DNA of 64,000 nucleotides from NCBI RefSeq assembly GCF_018320785.1, contig NC_054868.1:48808874-48872873 (forward strand). Direction: 5' to 3'. The notes under the pieces are model-generated. The model was not told where the DNA came from. It ran no database searches and saw nothing but the letters and a program-made list of their open reading frames with translations. Positions 26,501 through 36,000 of this stretch are shown here, piece by piece (within the stretch, counting starts at the first letter, position 1; every line of letters begins with the position of its first letter). The position numbers and the translations under genes are program-made. Source of the stretch: Cheilinus undulatus (lineage: Eukaryota; Chordata; Actinopteri; Labriformes; Labridae).

Positions 26501-27107
26501 CTGATTGTAGAAGCAGTCAGCATGCAACATGCAGGAAACTACTCCTGTGCTGTCAACACCCTGAACGACATCAGATCCAACGAGAAAACTCTCACTGTCC
26601 ACAGGAAAATGGGAACATGGATCCTAGCAGCTGCCACGGCTGCTTTTCTGGTTTTGATGGTCCTCATTGTCATCTTCTGGATAAGGTGAGGAACGCCATC
26701 CTCTGTTTCAGAGCCCTGAAATTATCACACACTAACCGAGCATCAAATGTTGATGTTTTTATTATTTCATTTCTCTCTTTAAAAAGGAAGAATTCTCCCA
26801 CTCAGACTCCTCAGACAGAAACATCATCCAACATGGAACAGGTAACAGCTGGGAATGTGGAACTCTTGCACCACAGACAGATAACACAAAGTGCAGTGTA
26901 ATTTAAAGTAATGTTGTCTTGTCTCGTCATCAGCAAAACTCTGTTCCACTGTATGAGAACACACCAGCTCCACCAGCAGAGCCGGATGATCCACTCTATA
27001 GCAGATCTCTCTTTACAAAGAACCATCAGGGTCCTCTCTACTCCACCATCCAGCCACATCTTCAACAAGAACAGGATGATGAGCGGTATATTGTCGTATT
27101 CAGATGA
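20515..27107 (+). CDS. Receptor A: CD22/Siglec-like Ig-superfamily membrane receptor
   Basis: Nine exons: 20515-20569, 20782-21072, 21144-21377, 23653-23751, 23954-24172, 24718-25059, 26346-26685, 26787-26841, 26934-27107; 602 residues predicted. Exon 1 encodes a hydrophobic signal peptide. Exon 2 is V-like (NLPC, MRWY, DYYCC). Exons 3, 5 and 7 are C2-like; exons 3 and 7 carry CSTSCPLT. Exon 4 is a half V domain with three Cys. Exon 6 is a V-like domain without B- or F-strand Cys but with YRFR. Exon 7 ends in an uncharged transmembrane helix. The tail has YENT, YSRS, YSTI and YIVV, none a strict ITIM because the -2 positions are Pro or Glu. The exon 5 donor (GTGACT) and exon 8 acceptor (AAAAAG) are weak. 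Probably a lymphoid or myeloid surface receptor. The ligand is unknown. Confidence 0.88.
22020..22110 (-). repeat. Fragment of the dispersed LINE-tail-like repeat
   Basis: GAGGGAACACGCAAACTCTG followed by CACAGAAAGGCC in intron 3 of gene A matches the inverse orientation of common fish retrotransposon-tail phrases. It is short and its ends are not defined. Confidence 0.35.
23057..23448. mobile_element. 392-bp hAT MITE in intron 3 of gene A
   Basis: The ends TAGGGGTGCACTGATT and AATCGGTGCACCCCTG are near-perfect inverted repeats. An exact 8-bp duplication GTCATAAG flanks it (23,049-23,056 and 23,449-23,456). It has no coding capacity. Subterminal CCGATCACCGATC words repeat at both ends. Confidence 0.92.
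25260..26160. repeat. Composite repeat insertion in intron 6 of gene A
   Basis: This part of the intron has no counterpart in genes B to D. It contains an inverted relative of the 13.0-kb element (GAGCTTTGCAAGATGGATTC near 25,910) and GACAAAAACTAAG words like those at 19.2 kb. A 125-codon minus-strand open frame (25,389-25,766) is of unknown origin and has no recognised domain. Confidence 0.4.
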
Positions 27108-27760
27108 AAACATAGCTCCAGAGAGTGTATAACTGTTGTAATTAGAAACTATTCCAGCATAATGTCTTGCTAATTTTCCACGGCTATAAATAGTCTGTGA
27201 TGATCATTCATGTGCAGTAGCAGTGCTCTCTGAAGAACACATTCCAATAAGCTAAAGCAGAGAGAGACTCCAGGTACTCTTTACTCAGGTTTTATAAGTG
27301 TGATGATTTAATTGAGTGATTTTTTTAAGCTTGCATTCAACAATGCCTTTAATGTGCATCAAAGATAAACTTTTGCACCTCATTTTGCCACTCTGATCTG
27401 CAGCATCTTTGTTATTATTTACATTTTAATAAAAGTTATGAAATTTGGCTTTGGATTTTTTTGTACAAGAAATGTTTGAGATAGCATACAGCAAAGTACA
27501 AGAAATGCAGTTCATGTTTAAAGAGTAAATAGACAACAGGCTAAAAAGAAGTATTCCACTGCCCTCTCCTTCTGATAGACAGTCTATCTTTTAATATTTA
27601 TTCTGTCTCACTCCCTACTTTGAATGGAGAATGTATTTGTACAAGCATGTGCTCTTGTTAGACTCAACCTAGTAAACTTCTGCGCTAATTGTAGAGAAAA
27701 GCAACTCATTACGTTACTCACCTTAGCACAAAAAGTTGATCATTACTCATTACTTCATTA
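27108..27760 (+). other. 3' untranslated/flanking region of gene A, shared with gene C
   Basis: The sequence after the gene A stop matches that after gene C (45,935-46,540) nearly throughout, including TGTGATGATCATTCATGTGC and an AATAAA at 27,428-27,433 (46,251-46,256 in C), a likely poly(A) signal. It differs from the region after B and D. Confidence 0.7.
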
Positions 27761-27989
27761 GCCATTACTGGTAAACATCACGATAGTTTGTGAAATATGA
27801 TGCACTGCTGTCAAATACACCACCTGGAAAGTGGTGAATATTAGCACAATCTTAAAGATGTAAGACAATAATAGCCTATTTTAAACAGCATTTGCCACAT
27901 TCGAAAATGCATGCAGCAAAAGGCTTGTTATGCAGGGGATTAACAATACCCTTAAATATTTAAAATAAATAAATAACTAAAGTTCATGT

Positions 27990-28180
27990 AGGGGTGGGCG
28001 ATATGGAAAAAAATATCATATCACGATTTTTTTTATGGCCAGATGATGATCTCGATTTTATAACGATTTTTTCCATTTAATTTTCTAAGACAAATTTGCA
28101 AGTTAGTGACCAGAAAAAACAACCTTTTCTCTGATTTTTATCTATTTCTTCTGCACCATCCTGTTGGTCAACACATTATA

Positions 28181-28219
<39 letters not shown>

Positions 28220-29412
28220 TATATATGTATATATGTAATGGTCTTATCCCACAATATATTAAAGTTTCAAACATTTATTTTCCTGCATTCTGATCTATTC
28301 TGTCTTCTGGAACCAACTTCTAAATGTTCTGCACCACTTTAGAATTATTATGTGTGTCTACGTCTGTGTTTAAAAATCTACTTTACTGGTTATTAAGCAC
28401 ATTTTGACACATTGATTTGCATTTTAAAGTATATGGTCTTTAAAAAGAATTCCTGCAGCTGAAGCTTTAAACAAGTAGCATGTTCATCCAGTATGCAATT
28501 TAACATCATATGTACTTCAGCCTTGTTTACAGACTGCCAAAAAAAAAGAAAATATAAATATGACCCAAATGTGATGAATTTTTGAGACATGTGGTGATGC
28601 ATGTATGTTGTTTTAACGCAATTTCGATTTTTATTTTAAAAGGCCGTGTATACGTTGATTTACTGCTCTGAATAAGGCTGTGATGAGCTGTGACATAAAC
28701 GTGTCACACTGGCACCTGCCTGCTGCTTACAATGATGGAGAGAAGAGGAAAGGCAGGATTACGTGCTGCAGCAGTATGAATGTAGGCCAACAAAATGCAT
28801 TTATATTAATGATTTTACTGTTTAAAACATTTTCTAATAATGATCCATGTCTGGACCTCGCGAACATCAATGCCTCCCTCCGTAAAAAGACGCTGATGTT
28901 ATAACGTTTCTTTCACCCGTGACTGCGTTATCCTGACGTTTACTTGCCAGGTGGAAAGGCTTGTAAATAACTCAGAAAATGATAATTGAAAGCAAAACAA
29001 TGTCAGCTGTAACAGTTACATAGGCTACCTGCCTCAGACACACTTTGCTCCGCAGACCATGGTTTGCTTCATCTCTCTCATCTGTTTGAACCTCGGCAGA
29101 CCGGAGGATGCTGTCTTTAGAGCTCATCAAAAAACATTGATATGCGTTGTTCAGATTGAGGAAATAAATATTTTTTGCACACTAATGGTTCAGAAAACCA
29201 AGACGAAGCTTCGCAAAAGCATTAGAAATCTTCATGCGAACTAAATCTTAAGGTTCACTTTCACTTTTAGCGTCAGGCTCGGCTGCATCAGGGAGCGGGG
29301 GGGGGGCAAAGAGTGAGAAGTAGTAGAGCCGATCCTACGATAAAACAGATTAAGCAGATCGCCAGTACATTCTATTTCTTCATGATCTGAGACCATCTTA
29401 TTACGCACCCCT
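27990..29412. mobile_element. hAT-like non-autonomous element
   Basis: It begins AGGGGTGGGCGATATGG and ends ATTACGCACCCCT, giving short inverted ends; the flanking 8-bp words AGTTCATG and AGTACGTG match at six positions. The left part contains TATCACGATTTT-type words common to such fish elements, and a (TG)n tract at 28,185-28,215. No transposase is intact within it. Confidence 0.55.
28185..28215. repeat. (TG)n microsatellite
   Basis: About 15 uninterrupted TG dinucleotides. Confidence 0.95.
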
Positions 29413-29424
29413 AAGTACGTGTAC

Positions 29425-30060
29425 TATAATTTAAGTTAGGGCTCTGAATAGACTTCTTCTCCACACCTGCATGTGAGGCAAAGACGAAACTGAACGAAGC
29501 CTTGCAGGATGGCAAGTTTTGTGGCATCATCACTCCATTTTGCGCACTGAGTACATCACGGGGGTGATCAAATCTCTAGAGAAGAGATTTTCCCTTGAGC
29601 ACCTGGGCATTATCACAGACATCCACAACGTACTCAATGCCTCTCGCTATCCCGTTGCTGACAGCGTGCTGAAGAGCTATGGACTGGATACGTTGGGGCA
29701 CATCTGTGACCACTACTGCTCACACGGGACTGAGGCCGCCTCTCTCGTGCATCGGGACCGCATGCTCCGGGACTTCCTCCCGGTGAAGTGAGTCCTGGCA
29801 GGATCGGGAAACTCGTCTTTCAAAGACTCATGCCGAATTCTCATTACTTCACTGGGTGAAATGTTTCCAGACTTTAAAACTCTTGCTGAAGTAGCACTGG
29901 TTATTCCAGTATCTAGTGTAGCAGCAGGACGGGGCTTCAGCCTCCAGAACAAAATCAAAACAACTGCAAAAAGTCAGCTGTCTGAGTCAAAGAAACAAAA
30001 CCTGTTGCTAATCTCATCTGCCACACTCTAGATTGATGACCTAGATTACGCCGAAACGAG
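29425..30060 (+). pseudogene. Remnant of a hAT-type transposase (ZNF862/KIAA1586-like C-terminus)
   Basis: A 90-codon frame (29,519-29,791) contains IKSLEKRFSLEHLG and DTLGHICDHY, resembling the C-terminal helical region of hAT-derived proteins. After a stop and frame change, about 29,890-29,990 encodes VIPVSSVAAGRGFSLQNKIK, which matches the hAT dimerisation motif (normally IP.SS...ER.FS). The 5' part of the gene is absent and frames are broken, so it is not functional. It lies just beyond the right end of the hAT-like element at 27,990-29,412 and may belong to a separate insertion. Confidence 0.65.
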
Positions 30061-30436
30061 CACCAACTTTAAGTCCATGCGGCCCAGGAGAAAGGTTTAC
30101 GCGTAGGCAAACCTGGATACAAAACAAAACTGTTTTAATTTCAATACAGTTCTGCGTTTTTTTTCAATTTAGTTAAAAAAAGCAAGGGCGAAAGAATATT
30201 TTATGCTTTACAAAGCTATTGACAGCAGGGTCAGTATTCATTTTTTTTCTCTCTGCCCGTATCAATAAATTAGCAAAAATATGCCCTGCATAATAAATGT
30301 TACAAGTTGTAATTGAGTTGCTTTTGTGATGACATAATAAAATAAATAATTAACAATTAATAGGTCTCGTTATAATTTTTTTAATTGACAGATGAAATTT
30401 TTACGACGCCGTCCGTCATTTTGACGGACAAGTAGA

Positions 30437-31458
30437 ATGTCTAGCACAACCTTTGTTCCACAGTCAGCTGTCAGTGGTATTATAACAAAGTGGAAGCGAT
30501 TGGGAATGGCAGCAACTCAGCCACGAAGTGGCAGATCACGTAAAACGACAGAGCGGGGTCAGCGGATGCTGAGGCACATAGTGCACAGAGGTCGCCAACT
30601 TTCTGCAGAGTCAATTGCCACAGACCTCCAAACTTCAGATTAGCTCAAGAACAGTGCGTAGAGAGCTTCATGGAATGGATTTCCATGGCCAAGCAACTGC
30701 ATCCAAGCCATACATCACCAAGTGCAATGCAAAGCGTGGTGTTTTTAGCACGCCACCACTGGACTCTAGCAGTGGAGCAGTGGAGACGTGTTCATTAGAG
30801 TGATGAGTCACGCTTCTCCATCTGGCAATCTGATGGATGAGTCTGGGTTTGGCGGTTGCCAGGAGAACAGTACTTGTCTGACTGCATTGTGCCAAGTGTA
30901 AAGTTTGGTGGAGGGGGAATTGTAGTGTGGGCTTGTTTTTCAGGAGCTGGGCTTGGCCCCTTAGTTCCAGTGAAAGGAACTCTGAATGCTTCAGCATACC
31001 AAGAGATTTTGGACAATTCTATGGTCCCAACTTTGTGGGAACAGTTTGGGGATGGCCCCTTCCTGTTCCAACATGACTGTGCACCAGTGCACAAAGCAAG
31101 GTCCATAAAGACATGGATGAGAGAGTTTGGTGTGGATCAACTTGACTGGCCTGCACAGAGTCCTGACTTCAACCTGATAGAACACCTTTGGGATGAATTG
31201 GAGTGGAGAGTGAGAGCCAGGCCTTCTTGTCCAACATCAGTGTGTGACCTCACAAATGCACTTCTGGAGGAATGGTCAAAAATTCCCACAAACACACTCC
31301 TAAACCTTGTGGAAAGTCTTCCCAGAAGATCTGAAGCTGTTATAGCTGCAAAGAGTGAACCGACATCATATTAAATCCTATGGATTAAGAATGGGATGTC
31401 ACTTTAGCTGATATGCGAGTAAAGGCAGGTGAGCGAAAACTTTTGGCAATATAGTGTA
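30437..31458 (+). pseudogene. Tc1-like transposase, 5'-truncated and frameshifted
   Basis: Frame segments encode SGIITKWKRLG and RSGRSRKT (second helix-turn-helix and AT-hook-like region), then from 30,856 a long C-terminal frame to the stop at 31,374. It contains [13 protein letters not shown], the second catalytic Asp region [11 protein letters not shown], and [19 protein letters not shown] with the final Glu of the DDE triad. The N-terminal third is missing and internal frames are disrupted. The right end has the characteristic TTTTGGCAATATAGTG followed by TA; no matching left terminal repeat is present. It is a dead copy between genes A and B. Confidence 0.85.
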
Positions 31459-31492
31459 CACCTGACTTTGTCTGTTATGTAGCACCCTCTAG

Positions 31493-32738
31493 CACTGATC
31501 ATCAACTGGCGGCCCGGAGGCCACATCAGGCCCCCCAAAGCTTCCTGTTCAGCCCCCGAAAGATTGTTAAATTCAGAATAGGAGGAAAAGAAGATTTTAA
31601 GAGTATCTTTTGGCTTTAAATGTCTGCAGCTGTTAAATCCATCCCACAAAAAAATAACGTTGAAATAGTTTTAGAATGACTTAACATTTGATCTGTTTTT
31701 TTTTTTAGTTTTACTGTAATAATTGGGAAGTATTTTATAAAGGGTTAAGGTTGGCAGAAGTGCTGCAAAAATGACCAGATAGAGTAGTGGAAATAGGTTA
31801 AATGTGGCAAAACATGGTAAAAGAGGAAAAAAGGCAAAAAAGCTATCAAAAATTGGTTACAAATGATGAAAAAGTAGTGCAAGAAAGTAATGAAAAGGGG
31901 TTAAAAAGTGGAAAAATTGATAAAAGAGTGGCCAAAGGAGCTAAAAACATGCAAGAAAAGTGGTTTAAAGGGGTTGAAATCTTTCAAAAATTGTGTTAAT
32001 GAGGCAACAATGGGCAAAAAGTATCAACAATGGGTTAAAAGTGGGTAGAACTGGTTTAAAAGTTGCAAAAAATGTTTTAAAAAAGTAATGAAAAGGGGTT
32101 AAAAAGTGGCAAAAAAAAAAGAAAATTGGCAAAACTTGGATATAAGAGTCTCACAAAGGGGGTAAAACATGCAGGAAAAGTATTTTAAATTGGGTTAAAA
32201 TCTTTCAAAAATTGTTTAAAAGAGGCAACAAGGGGCAAAAGTATCAACAATGGGTTAAAAATGGGAAAAACTGGTTTAAAAGTTGCAAGAAATGTTGAAA
32301 AAAGTAAAACAACTGGGTTAAAAAGTGGAAAAAATAGAAAAGTGTCAAAACTTGATAAGAGTGTCACAAAGGGGATAAAAAATGCATGAAAAGTAGTTTA
32401 AATGGGGTTAAAAATCTTTCAAAAATTGTATGAAAGAGGCAAATGGGGGCAAAAAGTATCAAAAAAGCGTTAAAAGTGTCAAAAATTGGTTAATATTGGG
32501 GCTAAATGACAACTGGGGAGGGCCCATTCTCTGGGATTTTCAGGGGTCCAGCCTATTCTGTTGTCAGGCCTTTCTCCTTGTGGCCTGCTGCATTATCGAT
32601 AACAGGGATAGATCTCACTGGTAATGACTAAAATAATATAAAACATTTATTTAATTTTTGTGTATTTGAAAGTCTGGCCCCCAGAGTTTCTGTTGGGACT
32701 AAATCCGGCCCTTGTGCAGATGTACTTGATGACCCCTG
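31493..32738. mobile_element. hAT-like element with minisatellite, upstream of gene B
   Basis: The ends CACTGATCATCAACTGG and GATGACCCCTG are degenerate inverted repeats. They interrupt the phrase CCCTCTAGAGGATAAG, which is continuous before gene A (20,214-20,229) and, as CCCTCTGGAGGATAAG, before gene D (near 47,200). CTCTAG is present on both sides of the insert. The interior is degenerate repeats such as GGGTTAAAAAGTGGCAAAAA, the reverse complement of the vocabulary at 7.1-8.1 kb. It has no transposase. Confidence 0.75.
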
Positions 32739-32843
32739 CTCTAGAGGATAAGAGAAAGGGGAGGCGGCATTAAGAATAACATGAACAAACGTTGCATCAA
32801 GCACTTGGGTTGAGTTTAGAAGGGGAGTTTGTGTAAATATAAA

Positions 32844-32857
32844 TCAGGAAGGAAGTT
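32844..32857 (+). promoter_or_regulatory. Conserved GGAAGGAAGTT block upstream of gene B
   Basis: TCAGGAAGGAAGTT lies 200 bp before the start codon, equivalent to the block before gene A. Candidate ETS/PU.1 site. Confidence 0.4.
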
Positions 32858-33043
32858 GGGGTTATCTTCAGTTGTTTGGTCTGTAAACCTTCTCACGCTT
32901 CACATTTTGAGAGGAACGTTTATGAAGTCCGATCAATTGTTTATGAATATTATCTTCAGGCTGATCTCGTTCGAATCAAGCTGTTGGAAAGGCTGACAAG
33001 AACAGTTTATACTCTAATTAGAAGCTGAAGAACTACAGCAGCC

Positions 33044-36000
33044 ATGATCGGGACAGAAGTTGGGTGTGTGTTTATGGGACTCTTCATGTGTATCTCAGGT
33101 ATGTACGACTCTTTATGTAAAGTAAATTTGATCACTTGATTCAGTGTTAGATGCACAGTATGAATAAAATGTAACCTACAAGAGTTCATTTTTAACAACA
33201 GACCATAAATATACAGGTAGGAACAATTCAGAATGACCTGTCTAAACTTGTTTCTTCTTTTCAGGGGTGCAGGGACAATCAGTCAGAATGTGTGCTTCAA
33301 AAGGTTCAACAGTCAATCTCCCCTGCATAACTAGAGATAAAAAGGCAAATATGAGATGGTACACTGTACAAAGGGATGGACTTAAACTGCAACTGAACGA
33401 GATCTCTGCAGATGGAATTCATGTCATGTACATTCACAACATTTCTGAAGAGAATCATCCAACTCTAACGATCAATGATGTGAGAGAAAGTGATGGAGAG
33501 TATTACTGCTGTACAGAGAACGCTGAACAACCTGACATCTGCTGGAACAACCATATTCTTCTCCATGTCACAGGTATGCTGCTGTCACTGATGAATTGCT
33601 GTATGCATGCAATCAATGTATTCAATCTTGCATCATCACGTCAGTCCTGCAGGTAAAGGTGATTCCTGCCACAGATGGACAGAAAGTAACACTGATGTGT
33701 GGCACCAGCTGTCCTCTGACTGAAAGCCCTTCAGCCTATATCTGGTACAAGAACGGAGAGTTCCTCTATGAGGACTGGTCTCCCTGGTACCAAGAGCTGG
33801 TCAGCAGTGACAAAGCAGTCAGATACTCCTGTGCTGTCAAAGGCTACAAGGATTTAAGAGCACCTGAAGTCTCTGTGGGTGAGTGACATCTTTGGACAGC
33901 GGCGCCACCAGTCCTATACTGTACAAACTTTCAATAAACAGTACAAATGCTTCTTCTATGAAAACCAAACTATGACAACAGCAGAGCGTTTTTTTTTTTT
34001 GTTTTTTTTTTTTGTACATTATTAGCAATATGTACAAACAGACTGAAATATAAAAGGTAGATTTTGTCACACCCCTCATGATTTTAATACTCCAGTAAAT
34101 TGCTTTTAATATTTATCAGTTAGTCGCTTTAAGGCCAGTTGTCTGGCTTGCTGAGTTTTTGTGTTTGATGTTCTTGAATTTGCACTTAAAACTCATTAAG
34201 ACTGGGTGCAGGTGGCCAAGTGGTTAAGGCGCGCGCCCCATGTACGCGGAGGGCCTGGGTTCGAGTCTGGCCTGAGGCCCCTCACCGCATGCCTTTCCCC
34301 TGCCCTCATCCCCATTTCCAACTCTATCCACTGTCCTCCTCTGTCAAATAAAGGCACAAAAATGCCCAAAATAAATCTTAAAAAAAAAAAAAAAAATCAT
34401 TAAGATTATATTTCTTTTCAGATTCTGTAACATCCACCTGCTTTAGTGTGACCTATGCAAAAGGGAAAACGTGTTCATATAAGCACACATCAGTAGATGA
34501 GACCTGCTCCATCACATACCCCAGAGGTGAGTTTGAAGAAACCTACAAAGACTATGACCAAACATCATAAATCTGAATCCTCTTGTCTTTTTCTTTTTCT
34601 TCTCAACCTCTTCACTAACATCATAACCATTGATTAAACAGAACTGGGGCTTAAGTCAATATTTAACTATTCACATTATCTATACATTTAATTGTGCACA
34701 CATGAGTTATACAACAAATATTACAGTGAAAATGTATCCTTTTTAACTCAACAGAATTAAACATTCAAAAGACTTTTAAAAAAGGTCGAACCGTTTTGAG
34801 CTGTGACACCAGCTGTCCTCTGAATGAGTCTACAGTTTCCTACCGCTGGTATAGAGGTGGACAGATAGACAATCAATTTCTTATGGGCCAAATTGTTACT
34901 TATCACGGTCCCAGAGACAAAGGATTCACCTGTGCCATCAGAAGCAACGAAGATCTGATCTCAGCTGAACTCTGTGAGTAGAAACCAATCTAACTTGTTG
35001 ATTCCTTTGACTGAAACACTTTTTGTGATGTTTTGATTAAAAAAAAATATCTTGCAAGGCATATTTAAGTCATTGATGAAGGCAAATAGCTAAAAAACAT
35101 AGAACTTGAATGATACTAACAAGTATTTTATTGACAGGACACTTTCCTTATGTAGGACTTTGATCACTGTAACTTGATTTTCATTGGAGCTGAATGTTCC
35201 TCAGAAGATTCTCTAGATGTCCATAGCCAGTAGATATCCAGAATCCTGGATAACAGAGCTAACACTCTTTTCCTCTGTGCTGGTGACTCTTTCAAGCTAC
35301 AATCAAACTATTGTCTACACTTTGACTGTATCATGGCAAATATGTTTGCCTGTTTTACTCAGAAAGAGCCATGGGCTGATCAGATTTGATCGCTCAGTAA
35401 AAGTCACTCTACAAACTAAAAGCAGAGCAATTCACAATACAAAATCTTGACCATTCATGATAGATTTCAGAATCTACAAGCATGCATGTTTTATTTTCCT
35501 CCGTATGATGTTTTCAGTCAGAGCTAGGACTGTAACAAATTTTCCTTCAATCTAGGGCTGCAGTAATCGATTCATTTTGTAATCGAGTACTCTATCAATT
35601 TAAGTGAAGCCTCAAGGCAGATAATTTGCCTCGAAGATTTTTTTTAATCAAATCACCTGAAGAAACACCTGAATGATTCGAGGAATCGATTCAGCCTTAC
35701 TTCAGTCGCAATCCAATGCAGACAGTGCTGTTTCTCATGACATGTTCTAAATCTTGATTTCAGGTCTTGCTGAAACCAACTGCTGGAGAGTGAACTATGT
35801 CAGCAGCCCAATCTGTGCACTTCAAGGCTCTTCACTGAACATTACAAGTGAATATTTGCATCCTTCAAATCAGCAGCCCAAATATAAACATTGGTATAAA
35901 TTAAAGAATGGTAGAGTGGAGGATGCTGAGATGATGACTGAGGCTGTGGATCGAGTCAGGTTCTACGACAACATCAAGAACAGACACATTCTTGAAATGA

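Noticed and set aside
26402-26602. Minus-strand open frames opposite exon 7 (also at 37,403, 45,175 and 52,742)
   Set aside because: They are shadows of the conserved C2-like exon on the other strand and recur only because that exon is duplicated.
34202-34290. Possible tRNA gene (A and B box words)
   Set aside because: There is no complete cloverleaf, and it is joined to a poly(A)-tailed body with target duplications, so it is a SINE.
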